Source: Gerris lacustris (Eukaryota > Arthropoda > Insecta > Hemiptera > Gerridae). From it: DNA of 64,000 nt. The notes under the pieces were generated by a model. It did not search any database. It was not told where the DNA came from and worked only from the letters and a program-made list of their open reading frames with translations. Made by a program: the position numbers and the translations under genes. Shown here in pieces: positions 45,323-57,170 of this stretch. Where the stretch lies: contig OX578286.1 of the NCBI GenBank assembly GCA_951217055.1, positions 2,363,508 through 2,427,507 of the forward strand, given 5' to 3'. Within the stretch, counting starts at the first letter, position 1. Each line of letters starts with the position of its first letter.

Positions 45323-45455
45323 AGGACATGGCGTAATGCCGAGCCAACAGCTTTGTGACGTATAGTCTAATGTTGGAACAGTTCCTATGTGTCACGCTTG
45401 CGTGGCACATCCCTTGGTGTCTCTCACTAACACAAATTGTGTATAATTATATTTC

Positions 45456-46669
<1,214 letters not shown>

Positions 46670-47772
46670 GGTTAGAGGTGGTTAGAGGTGGTTAGAGGTA
46701 GTAAGAGGTGGTTAGAGGTAATAAGAGGTGGTTAGAGGTAGTAAGAGGAGGTTAGAGGTGGTTAGAGATGGTTAGAAGTAGTAAGAGGTGGTTAGAGGTG
46801 GTTGGAGGTAATAAGAGGTGGTTAGAGGTATTAAGACGTTGTTAGAGGTGGTTAGAGGTAATAAGAGCAGGGGCGGATTTAGCATCAAGTTTGGGTGGGG
46901 GTCACTACCGGGGGGGGGGGGTTTCCCTCAAATAAATTTAACTTATAGTGCAATTCGATGGCACCAAAGTATGAACACCAAGTATTTTTAAATTAATTTT
47001 AATACCTACTTAAAAATAGTAATTGTAAAAAAAAATTGTGCAACTACTAAAGTAATCATTATAGATTAAATAAATCATTCAATAGCCATTGTGCAATATT
47101 ACTTAAAATCTATAATTAACGATGCAATTTAATCAATAGTTAGGAAAAACATGTTTGTATTAGGGTGGCCATAATATAAAGTTTAGTCCAAAACGGGACA
47201 TTGAATTAGGGCGAGCTATTGCAGGCAGGTGGGGGAGTCTGGGGGCCCTAGGAAATTTTATGGAATTTTAAGGATAAATTTGCATTTTTCATATAAAATT
47301 TTTATTTTTATATAAATTTATAAAGTAAGTTTTGGCTACTTAAGAGCCACTTCAGATTCTAAATTAGTTGTTCACTGTTCACAGTAACATGGTATCAAAG
47401 TGACACACAATGAATAATCAATTATTATTGATAAAATATATGTAGAAAAATATAATAAAGTTGGATATTTAAAAATTCTATATTCATCTCAAACATTGGG
47501 GGGACACGTCCCCCAAGGCGATGACGCCCGTGATATTCCTTACTTTTTTCCTAAAATACAAATACAGTTATCTTACTGAGTAGTTAGTGCAAAATGAAGA
47601 CAAATATTATATTATATTTAATTTTTTAATGTGTAAAAATCAATTAACACAAACCCTTGCCAACACTTCTTTATGACAAATCTGAAAATTTGAGGGGGGG
47701 TCATGACCCCTGTGACCCCCCCTCTAAATCCGCCACTGAATAAGAGGTGGTTAGAGGTGGTTAGAGGTAATC
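46670..47772 (+). repeat. 10-bp minisatellite array split by a hAT-type insertion
   Basis: GAGGTGGTTA/GAGGTAGTAA units at 46670-46867 and 47739-47772. The two parts were one array before the element at 46868-47738 inserted. Confidence 0.93.
46868..47738. mobile_element. hAT-type non-autonomous element
   Basis: Ends CAGGGGCGGATTTAG and, inverted, CAGTGGCGGATTTAGA. Perfect 8-bp duplication AATAAGAG at 46860-46867 and 47739-47746, itself a variant of the minisatellite unit. 871 bp with G/C-runs at both ends and no transposase ORF. Confidence 0.88.
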
Positions 47773-48027
47773 TTTAAGGTTATTGACCAAAGAAATTATC
47801 TCACGTCTCTGGGATTTACAAGATGTGCTGGTGTTTTAACTTTAATTATTGTGAAAAAGAAATTTATTTTTATTTGCTATTTTAGTTCAACTACATATTT
47901 ATAAATAAAATAAGATTTTTTTTTTAAAGAGTTGTGGTCCCGTATAATTTGTATATCTTCTATGGTGGGTCGTGAAGGGGTGATGGGTGATTAAAAATTA
48001 CTTCATATTAGTAGTATTTTAGTATTT

Positions 48028-48063
48028 GGCTATATTTCATCCCTTAAGTGACATCTTCAGGCC
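48028..48063 (-). ncRNA. hammerhead-like motif, minimal
   Basis: Minus strand: GGC - CTGAAGA - T - GTCAC (loop TTAA) GGGAT - GAAA - TATA - GCC. Stem I is 3 perfect pairs, stem III is the palindrome AUAU with A as cleavage base, and stem II is weak (one mismatch, one G-U). Same layout as 25275 and 30492. It lies beside the long inverted repeat at 48070-48331. Confidence 0.35.
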
Positions 48064-48069
48064 TGTTAC

Positions 48070-48331
48070 AATGTTAAGTGGTAGAGTCAGTAATAAAACA
48101 TTTTAGATAAACTTTTTAAATATATAAAAATTTGTCATAACATAATCATAAATAAACTATCAGTTACCACAAAATAAAGAATATAATACTTTTTTAGCAC
48201 GTTTTTAATAGTTATATGTTAAATGTTAGTAGTGGATAGTTTATTTATGATTATATTATGACAAATTTTTATATATTTAAAAAGTTTATCTAAAATGTTT
48301 TATTACTGACTCTTTTTTTATCACTTAACAT
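48070..48331. repeat. long inverted repeat, about 100-bp arms
   Basis: Left arm 48070-48171 (AATGTTAAGTGGTAGAGTCA ... ATAAATAAACTATC) is inverted almost perfectly at 48236-48331, with a 65-bp spacer. No ORF. Confidence 0.85.
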
Positions 48332-48344
48332 TTTTTTAATAGTC

Positions 48345-48760
48345 CGCCACATTGAAAATATTCTGTGTGAAATTTTTAATACTTAGATATTCCTTTCCTA
48401 TACTCCTCTCAAACGCCCTTAAAACTATGTATAACACTTTATGTTGGCTAAAAATATATTTTTAGCGTCCGCCATATTGGCGACCATCTTGAAAATATGA
48501 AATTTGAAATTTTATTAGTTACATATTCTTTTCCTTCTCTTAAAGACCTTTAAAACGATGTATAACACATTATGCTGGCTAAAACTTTTTTTTTAGTCGT
48601 CCACCATATTGGCCGCCATCTTGGAAATGTTTAGTGTGGAATTTCCAAAAACTATACAGTTCTCACAAATGCTGAGATGCATCTATGTGCCAAATTTCGT
48701 TGAAAGTGATCAATTTGTACTCCAGTTATCGTTGGACAAACAAACAAACTTTTCAAAGAT
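48345..48760. repeat. rep-E related tandem segments
   Basis: Three loose copies of a roughly 120-bp unit with TCCGCCATATTGG...CATCTTGAAAAT and 'ttaaaacgatgtataacac'. Shares phrases with 50905-51265 and 60660-61005. Confidence 0.6.
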
Positions 48761-49720
48761 CTAGTCTCTGAAATGAAGAACTCACTACGATCGTTCAATT
48801 GCGTTGATCATAATGATATAGGTCTAGATGCAATACGATTATTTCATTAGGTGGTTATGTCATCATAATGATACATCAATACGATTGTTTAGTTGTGAAC
48901 GAATTGTATGTCACCTTATCAACAAGGCATTGAGACATTGAAGATATTATTTATTTATGAATGACCATTTTCTTCCTGATGAGCAATCATTAAGACCAAT
49001 TCAATTGTGTTTATTTATGAATGAAATTATGCTTTATCAAAACGACACAAAAATTAAACTAAGATAATATCGTTTATGAATGAATCGGGTTTTATCATAA
49101 GACAGTAATAAAACTATTGTTGTTTTTTTTTATTAATGAATTAACTTATGCTTTGTCGTAATTATATTAAAAGAAATGGTAACAACACGATTCTTTCATT
49201 TATGAATGAATTGTAACTTTTTACATACATTCACATTTTCTATTTTTAATAAAAGATTGCGTGTGTGTATCAGGATTTCTTTTATGAATGAATGATCGGT
49301 TTCATTCAAATTATAAATCAGATTGTAAGAATCTTTAAAAAAAAAAAACTAAACGACACGTAAACGTGTTTACTCTATCATTGATAAAAACCATTGATTT
49401 TTCTGAATGGAACAAGGTCGACCTCAATGGGAGCTAATTAGTAGAACGATCTTTGGACTATCTGCTTTTAATTATTATAGAATTTTAAACTAACAGTCAT
49501 TATCTCGTACGTTTATCTATTTGTTTGATTTATTAATAATATATTTTTAATAATTAATTTTAATCCGAAGTGATTCCGCCACTACAATAAATTAAATCAA
49601 AAGGAGGTGACAGTGATTAATTTTTTCGGCACACAGTTTACTTAATATTATTTGGAGTTATGTGTTAAAAATTTTGTTGATTTTTTAAATTGAATCAGAA
49701 AGTTAAAATTCTAATAAACA
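48761..49720. other. no gene seen; loose ATGAATGAA repeats
   Basis: 48900-49310 contains six or more loosely spaced occurrences of 'tttatgaatgaa' about 60 bp apart, an eroded tandem repeat. No ORF of interest. Confidence 0.45.
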
Positions 49721-50260
49721 GGTCGAGTGTGTGCTAGTCAGCACACAGCGAGGGTCCGTAGACAACCCTGTATAGTTTAAGTAGCACCCTATTAATGGTG
49801 TTTTTTAAAATGCTTAAAAGCTTACTTTGAACTATCCTATGGGTCTGATATTCTCAAAACACATAAACAAACTTCTGATAAAGTATTTTTTTGCCACTGA
49901 ACCGGACTACAACCACATAAATACATCAAAAAGACCATATTTATAAAAAGAAACGTATTTTGTCAAAAACAAATAAAATAATATTTTTTTCGAAATTTCC
50001 AAAAAATGGTTTCTTTACTTTTGGTCGAAAAATGTTCAGGACTTTTTTCAGATTTTTTGCACTTCACATAAGCGAGATAGAGGGGGGGGGGGCACCCCCC
50101 TTCCCACTTCAAACTTGCCTACGCTCGCCCTATCAAAGTTATAACCAAATAATTATATATTTTTGTAATCAGCTCGACGTACCCTTTCATATAATACCCC
50201 TCAGGGTGTCGAAAAAAAATTCGTCCTTGGTTTTGCCTACGGACCCTAAAAACGATTTAA
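49721..50260 (+). mobile_element. rep-D element, copy 2
   Basis: Same order as 2629-3330, here with cleaner ends: AGGGTCCGTAGACAAC at 49752 and the inverse TTTTGCCTACGGACCCT at 50230. The 146-codon ORF across it is open in copy 2 but broken in copy 1, so I do not treat it as a gene. Confidence 0.6.
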
Positions 50261-50299
50261 TTGCTCCAAATCTACTAATCGTACCTCGCACCTATACAT

Positions 50300-50890
50300 T
50301 TCATTTTTTTACTTTTTCATATACAAAGAGAAAGTATTATCATGGCGCGAAAATTCTGTTTTTAGATTTTGATAGATTTACACGTTTTAAGTTCCCATGA
50401 GTCCAAAATGTTTTTTTTTTTAAAGCCGTCTGTCATCTGTCTCTGCAGACGCCTGGTGCCTAAACTACTGGGCTGATTTTGACGAAATTTAGCAGAAAAA
50501 TCATACCCCGAGGCAAAATCGAGAAATGAATTTTAGCTCCAAATTTAGGGGTGTTACCCCCCAAAAACTCTGGAAAAAAACGTGAAAAAAATTATTTCTC
50601 GAATACAGTTCCGACGATTTTTATTAAAAATTTCTAAAATGTATTAAATTTAAATACTTATCTAACAATATAAGCCGTTTATCACGGGAAACATTTAGTT
50701 CCTGAGTAAATGGCTTTAAAAGTGGACGGAGAGAGGTCAGGTTCGATTCCATGCCGAGGAGAAGTTATTTTTATGATATATTTTGATTAATGTTCAATAA
50801 TAATTAAATGTATAGCTACGAAAACTAATAAATGGAAAACACTGGGCTAAGTAATTATAAACGTGTATATGAGAAAGTTCGTCTGAGTTG
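50300..50890 (-). repeat. rep-A, inverted copy
   Basis: Near full-length inverse of 16621-17228. The tRNA-like phrase reads CAGGTTCGATTCC here on the plus strand. Confidence 0.65.
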
Positions 50891-50904
50891 TCTCGGACCC
50901 ATTT

Positions 50905-51265
50905 TAGGTTTCTGTACGAAGTAAAAAAGAAGAAACCTTATATAACTGCTCTGTCTGTCTGTCAGTCCGTTGGCATGTTTCAATTCATAAACTACTATAG
51001 CTAGGAACATGAAATTCAGCACACAGGTGCATCTCGGCATTTGAGACAACTGTCACTTTTTGGAGTTTTCACACTTAATATTTTCAATATGGCGGGTGAC
51101 TAGAGAAAAGTTTTTAGTCGCCATGAGATGTTATACAGCAATTTAAAGGTCTTGAAGTGTAGAAAAAGAATATGCAACTATTAAAATTTTACACTTAATA
51201 ATTTTAACTTAATTGTAGAGAAACCGGCGATTATCGCCTCACGTACTTACGTGAAGCGCGCCTTA
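50905..51265 (+). repeat. rep-E dispersed element, copy 1
   Basis: Starts TAGGTTTCTGTACGAAGTA and ends CGCCTCACGTACTTACGTGA/AGCGCGCC. The inverse copy is at 60660-61005. The ACGTACTTACGT/ACGTAAGTACGT end is palindromic. Confidence 0.65.
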
Positions 51266-51276
51266 CTTGTTTATTT

Positions 51277-51509
51277 GGTACTTCTTTAGATTGTTACTCC
51301 CCTAAGTTTTTTAGATAAAAAACTACTTTGACTAAATAACTATTAAGAAAAAGGGATGTTTAGTCCAATGTACTTTGGGACAAAGGAATATCCCACTTCT
51401 GTTTAGATAAGGGGAGTAACAGTCTAAAGAAGATCTCTCCATACACCTTCTTTAGATTGTTACTCCTCTCTGTTTTTTTATAAGGGGAGTAACAATCTAA
51501 AGAAGTGTC
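51277..51509. mobile_element. rep-H MITE, 8-bp target duplication
   Basis: Ends GGTACTTCTTTAGATTG and the inverse. Flanked by GTTTATTT at 51269-51276 and 51510-51517. Same internal order as 25678-25911. Confidence 0.85.
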
Positions 51510-51517
51510 GTTTATTT

Positions 51518-52379
51518 TTTATTTTTGATCTAGAAATCTATGATTATACTTAATTAAAAGAAGGTATAATGGTAAGATTTTGTAATAATTATCTTACATA
51601 AATCTTTGAATAAATAATTATATACGGGTTTATATTATAAATATAAATATTTTGAGTATTATAATTAATTATTTTTCATTTGATCCTTTGAAATTATATG
51701 TTTATTGTAACTCTATGCAACTTTTTTAATTTTTTTTTTAGCAAACTATAAAAGTTCAAGTGAAAGCTTGCGAATTTTTTTGCCCTCTTTCAATATGTAT
51801 TTTTTTTATTAGGCCAAAGAATTTTTTTCATGCTGAAATTAGATATTCACTGCTGACAGGAAAAAAGATTTAAAACCTTGCGAGAACTAAAATAAAAATG
51901 TATTTAAACCTGTAATCAATTTTCTACGGTGATTTTTGTCGAGAAAAAAAAAAATAATAAACAAGAAAAAAAAAAAGTTCAACGACTTTCAAAAAAGTTT
52001 TAATAAATTATATGTAAAATAGCTTAAATAAGCTTGTTTAAATAATACGAGCGTATGAAATTAGTACACTCAATATTTACGTATATTTAGCATTTTTTCT
52101 CCTTTTTTTTTTTTTTTTTTTTTTTTTTTTGTAAATTACATAAACTATAATTGTTAAAAAGAAAGTACACTAGAAAGTTAAGGTAAATAAATTCCGATCT
52201 GTTTCGAACCAAGAAAACATGCAAGAAATGCCTCTGGGGTAAAAAAATCTAAAACGCAAATATGTATTTATTAGTTCTTAAGTAGCTTAGCAGTATTTAT
52301 CACTGGTATTATCACATTTTTTGTGCTAATTCCGTAAAAATTCTTAATTTTTCAAATAACTAAAAAATGGTTTGTATTT
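51518..52379. other. no gene seen
   Basis: Very AT-rich, with a T-run of about 30 at 52100-52130. Confidence 0.4.
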
Positions 52380-52652
52380 TACTACGTTTTTATTAGCTTG
52401 CTTTCTTGTTTGTCCAGTACAAATCTTACAATCGATTTTTAACTAACTTCCTGACTAAGTAGAAAGCTGAAACTTGCATAGATTATGTATTTCCGATGAC
52501 AATATAATAATTAGATTTACCAAATTATTTCTATTATTCGATAAATCAATAAATTATTTAAATATTTAGGCGGTCAAATTCAAAATCAATTGTAAACTTA
52601 CGCGACCAGTGACAGCTAAGGAAACCCACAAGGAAAATTTAAAAACGTAGTA
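52380..52652 (-). mobile_element. rep-G MITE, short internally deleted copy
   Basis: Both TACTACGTTTTTA termini present, 273 bp against about 580-596 bp for the long copies. Confidence 0.7.
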
Positions 52653-52661
52653 AATAAATAG

Positions 52662-53345
52662 TTATTTATGCACCTAGGGAGTAAAGTAAGCCATTATTCC
52701 CTGAGCGAAAAAGTTGGATCTTGAGACGAAGCCGAAGGAACCATGTTCCCTGAATCCCGAGGCGAAGCCGAGGGAATTAGACTCTTTAATTACCGAGGAG
52801 CAGCCGAGGGAATAACTCTAATTAGCTCACAAGGCGCAGCCGAGGGAATAACTCTAATTAGCTCCCGAGGCGCAGCCGAGGGAGATAATTATCGCGAGGG
52901 GAATAATGGCACTTTACTCACGAGGTACATACAATATTTTATCTCCAGTAAAAAGAAAATACACATTTTCGACCATTGCACAGTTTTTATTTATTATTTT
53001 AATAAATAACAATAAGTATTAGCACTTTTAATAGCAGATATAAGAGATTCAATATTAAAAACAAATAAGAATTGGAATTAAACTCAAATAGAAGGTTATT
53101 TAGATGCAGGTTATAATGTTGTAAACAAAGATAAACATGGTCAAAAAAGCGCAGTGCCGCCAACCTGATTTCAACAACTTCATTACATTAGCCATTCATT
53201 TTCTACTATTTATAAAATAATTAAGTTTCAATCTTTACTTTTTTGCCCTACTTTACTTTTTCGCCCTACTTTTACTTTTTCTCCCTACTTTTTGCGCTCA
53301 GGGATGAAAAGACTTACTTTAGTCCCTCTAAACTATCAAAATCAT
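52662..53345 (+). repeat. rep-F copy 2 with tandem CGCAGCCGAGGGA modules
   Basis: Carries five GAGGCGCAGCCGAGGGA-like modules (52750-52890) where copy 1 has two or three. The 88-codon ORF through them is a by-product. Confidence 0.7.
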
Positions 53346-53749
53346 AACTTTTTCCTCCTACTGGAGATCAAATAATTTAAATGTTTCTTGATGGTACTTT
53401 ATAAACTTATCAAATTAAAAGAAAACTCCGTAGCGAAGCACGGGTATCCAGGTAGTTATAGAATAAAATTTATGATTAATTAAGGGATTTAAGAGTACTG
53501 AACTTTTGAGATGTGACTTAATTTATGAGAGTTTTATGGATTTGGATAATATTTATTATATATTATCAATTTTTTGTGTCGGAAGTTATCTAAGATGTTC
53601 AATACATATCTAGAGGTTTTAGAGTTGTATACAATTTTACTGCTTTATTATGTTTAACGCTTAATCTTGTCATGTATTTTTTTAACTTCTTACTGCTAAT
53701 AAGCGTTTAAGTAAATAAAAACAGAAATTAATGAGTAAATACAAACTAT

Positions 53750-53802
<53 letters not shown>

Positions 53803-54385
53803 TAATTTATTCTTTAAACTCGTCAACAAAAAAATAAAATAAAATAAAAAGACAAAATATTTTTGAAATTAAGTTCAACATAATAAAAACAGCAATTTGT
53901 AAACACGCAAATATGTGGATGGAAAACAAACTGAAAGTCAAGGCCGGTCATACACTTAAGTGTACAACTTGATCCACGCAACACGCACTTATTATACAAA
54001 CAACAAACAAAGCTCTCCATTATTTCATGGACACTTTTTTTTCAATAATTTTTATGTTAACATAAATGTATTTTTTTATTTTATTTATTTTTTTTTTTTT
54101 TTGTGGGCTTAAATGTTATTTTCATTATTAGAATTAGTAAACAAATTTCTTGGCCTTTAAGTCCCATCTTATTGCATCATTAATTTGTTTACATTTTACT
54201 TAAGGTCAGAATTTAAATTTATGAAATTTATATGTACAGTAAAACCTTCACCTTCAAAGTGACCACTGGATAGACCAAATAAAAGTAGTCACACTTCTCT
54301 GATTAAGAGATTGGACATTTTTTTTCACAGGGACAAAGAAAAAGTTGTCACCTCATTTAGACTAGGATATTAGAATTTTGGTATG
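53346..54385. other. no gene seen; (AT)n at 53752-53797
   Basis: AT-rich DNA with a 46-bp AT microsatellite and T-runs near 54085. No supported ORF. Confidence 0.5.
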
Positions 54386-54623
54386 TACTTCTTTAGATTG
54401 ATACTCCCCTAGGTATGTTTTTTTTTTACAATATAAATAAATTTCACTAAATAATTATTAAGACAAAGGATGTTTAGTCCAATGTACTTTGGGACAAAGG
54501 AATATCACACTTCTAGTTTTATAAGGGGAGTAACAGTCTAAAGAAGAACATTCCGGACACCGTCTTTAGATTCTTACTCCCCACTGTTTTTTTATAGGAG
54601 GAGTAACAATCTGAAGAAGTGCC
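54386..54623. mobile_element. rep-H MITE
   Basis: TGTACTTCTTTAGATTG ... AACAATCTGAAGAAGTGCC with the usual two internal hairpin halves. The flanking duplication is not preserved. Confidence 0.75.
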
Positions 54624-54711
54624 GACTTTTTTTCACCTGAACTAAGAAAAAGTGGTCACCTTACTCTTAAACTAGGAAATTAAACATTTTTATCTCGACT
54701 AGGGAAAAAAA

Positions 54712-55215
54712 GTTATGATTTTGAATTAGTTTAGAGGGACTAAAACAGGTCTTTTCATCCCTGAGCTCAAATAGTAGGGAGAAAAAGTAGAAGTAGGGCG
54801 AAAAAGTAAAGTAGGGTAAAAAAGTAAAGATTGTAACTTAAATTATTTTATAAATAGTAGAAAACGAATGGCTAATGTAATGAAGTTGTTGAAATCAGGT
54901 TGGCGACACTTGCTTTTTCGACCATGTTTATCTTTGTTTATAACCTGCATTTAAATAACCTCAAATTTAATTTCAATTCTTATTTGTTTTTAATATTTAA
55001 TCTCTTATATCTGCTAATAAAAGTGCTAATAATTATTGTTATTTATTAAAATAATAAATAAAAACTGTGCAAATGACGAAAATGTGTATTTTCTTCCTAC
55101 TGGAGATAAAATATTGTATGTACCTCGTGAGTAAAGTGCCATTATTCCCCTCGCGATAATTATCTCCCTCGGCTGCGCCTCGGGAGCTAATTAGAGTTAT
55201 TCCCTCGGCTTCGTT
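54712..55215 (-). repeat. rep-F copy 3, inverted
   Basis: From 'agtttagagggactaaa' to CTCGGCTGCGCCTCGGGAGC and TCCCTCGGCTTCG. Confidence 0.7.
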
Positions 55216-55466
55216 TACGACTTATCGACTAATCGTTCAGCCACAATAAACCTTAAAAGAAAAAGGTCCACTGCACCAAATTTGAAGCTGAAGAAATTGA
55301 ACTATGTGGTATTTTATCGTCGATTGCGCAGGATTAAGCTATAAGTTTGCCAATTTTAAATGTCTAGCTTAAGTGCAAGTGAGTTAGCATTAATGTCTGT
55401 CTGTCATTCATGCATCTTTATATTATATAGTAACTGGTAATTGAACCAGCAGCTATACAATTACCT

Positions 55467-55469
<3 letters not shown>

Positions 55470-55539
<70 letters not shown>

Positions 55540-55546
55540 TATATAT
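55470..55546. repeat. (AT)n microsatellite
   Basis: About 75 bp of AT dinucleotide with AAAATA near the right end. Confidence 0.96.
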
Positions 55547-56283
55547 AACGCTGGCTTGTAAGGTAGATGAGTAAATACCATGTAATCTCGGTAAAGACAC
55601 CCGATTTCGATCTAAAAAACACCTTTTTTGCGCAATTTAAAAGAGAAAAAAACCTAAACAATTGCAAATGTTCTGATAAATTGATAAATTATAGGTTTCG
55701 ACAAGAAACCTGAAAAGGTCGAAACAACAATGAGTTTAAACTGGTTTTGCAAAATACTTCATATTTTTCGTTATAAACGCAGTGAAGCAAGAGATTAAAA
55801 TAAATAGCTCGTGCTTACATTCTGCATTACGCATTTCTAGACTAATGTAACAGTTAAGTTCAGATTACGTTAAGTTTAACTTAGCCTGAGGGTAAGTTCG
55901 TACAGACTTGTAAAGTTCATACGAGCTACTAAGTATAACGCTGCAGTCTTATATAAACATGCTTAGTAAGTCCGTTAGTAAGTAAAAGTTGCTTACAACT
56001 GTTTTGTAAACACACGGTATTACATGATTAATAGTCTTCAATGAATCTATCTACAGATATAAACTTGAGCTTAAATTATAGTTATTTTACTTAACATTAG
56101 ATTTTTAAAGTAAAAAATACAACTTCACTCTAAACTTTCTACTTCAACTTCTAAAATAAAATTAAATAATAAATAGGCAAATTAAAAATCAAAAACAAAT
56201 ATATTTCGGACCTTATATTATGTTAATCATTACAACGCTTTACTTTTTTATATTCCTATAGTATCATAATATAAAGAGAAATT
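55547..56283. other. no gene seen
   Basis: AT-rich. AACCTGAAAAGGTCGAAAC at 55706-55724 is a relic of the CTGAAGATG...GAAAC motif, lacking stem II and the cleavage triplet. Confidence 0.35.
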
Positions 56284-56974
56284 GGCATTTCTTTAGATTG
56301 TTACTCCCCTTATAAAAAAAAAATATAGTGGGGAGTAACAATCTAATGAAGGTGTACGGAATGTTCTTCTTTAGATTGTTACTCCCCTTATAAAGGAAAC
56401 AGAGGGGAGTAACAATCTAAATAAAGGTGTACGGAATGTTCTTCTTTAGATTGTTAGTCCCCTTATAAACAAAACGGATGGGTGGAACCATCTAAAGATG
56501 GTGAACGGAATGTTCTTCTTTTGATTGTTACTCCCCTTATAAAAATAAAACAGAAGGGAGTAACAATCTAAAGAAGGTGTACGGAATGTTCTTCTTTAGA
56601 TTGTTACTCCCCTTATAAAAAAAATTCAGAGGGGAGTAACAATCTAAAGAAGGTGTACGGAATGTTCTTCTTTAGATTGTTACTCCTCTTATAAAGAAAA
56701 CAGAGGGGTGTAGCAATCTAAAGAAGTCGTATGGAATGTTCTTCTTTAGATTGTTACTCCCCTTATAAAAAAAATACAGAAGGGAGTAACAATCTAAAGA
56801 AGGTGTATGGAATGTTCTTCTTTAGACTGTTACTTCCCTTATAGAAACAGAAGTGTGATATTCCGTTGTCCCCAAGTGCATTGGACTAAACATACCTTTG
56901 TCTTAATAGTTATTTAGTCAAAGTCATTTATAGTCTAAAAAAAAACGAGGGGGAGTAACAATCTAAAGAAGTAT
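56284..56974. mobile_element. rep-H element expanded into an array of seven hairpins
   Basis: A unit of 74-76 bp, GGAATGTTCTTCTTTAGATT then GTTACTCCCC, a short A-rich loop and GGGGAGTAACAATCTAAAGA, repeats seven times (phase marks at 56356, 56431, 56505, 56581, 56657, 56731, 56807). The normal single-copy right half (ATTGGACTAAACAT ...) and right terminus then follow. Each unit is a near-perfect hairpin with arms of about 22 bp. Flanks GAGAAATT and GACAAAGT agree at six of eight positions. Confidence 0.85.
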
Positions 56975-57045
56975 CGACAAAGTATTGTAGAAAAAAATAT
57001 AAATTCATTGAGTGTCTTTGAGTACAAATTTTATTTTAAATTTTT

Positions 57046-57110
57046 GCTTTCAAGCTTGCCCGAAGATAACGGAAGCTTTGTGATGGTTCTGAAGAACAAG
57101 ATGAATTCGA
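57046..57110 (+). repeat. rep-B head fragment
   Basis: TTCAAGCTTGCCCGAAGATAACGG and GGTTCTGAAGAAC match the rep-B start. Confidence 0.5.
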
Positions 57111-57170
57111 GAAATTAATTTTAACTCTAAATTTAGGAGTGCGGCCTAGAGAAATTGTAAAATATAATAT

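Larger units (their letters stand above)
44552..45441 (-). mobile_element. retrozyme-like insertion: tandem hammerhead repeats plus inverted copy
   Basis: Two direct monomers of exactly 309 bp (44551-44859, 44860-45168) are followed by about 16 bp of a third, about 11 bp of filler and an inverted partial monomer (45196-45443). The two tandem copies differ visibly at one position (44640 C versus A). The whole block lies between direct repeats TATAATTATATTTC at 44538-44551 and 45442-45455. Each monomer carries a hammerhead ribozyme. Target duplication plus inversion of the RNA-5' end is what target-primed reverse transcription with twin priming produces. No protein-coding capacity, so mobilisation must be in trans. 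Confidence 0.8.

Noticed and set aside
49960..50400. 146-codon ORF in rep-D and rep-A
   Set aside because: It crosses the border of two unrelated repeat families, and its rep-D counterpart at 2869 is disrupted.
55700..55725. AACCTGAAAAGGTCGAAACAAC as a hammerhead
   Set aside because: No stem II and no GUH after GAAAC.
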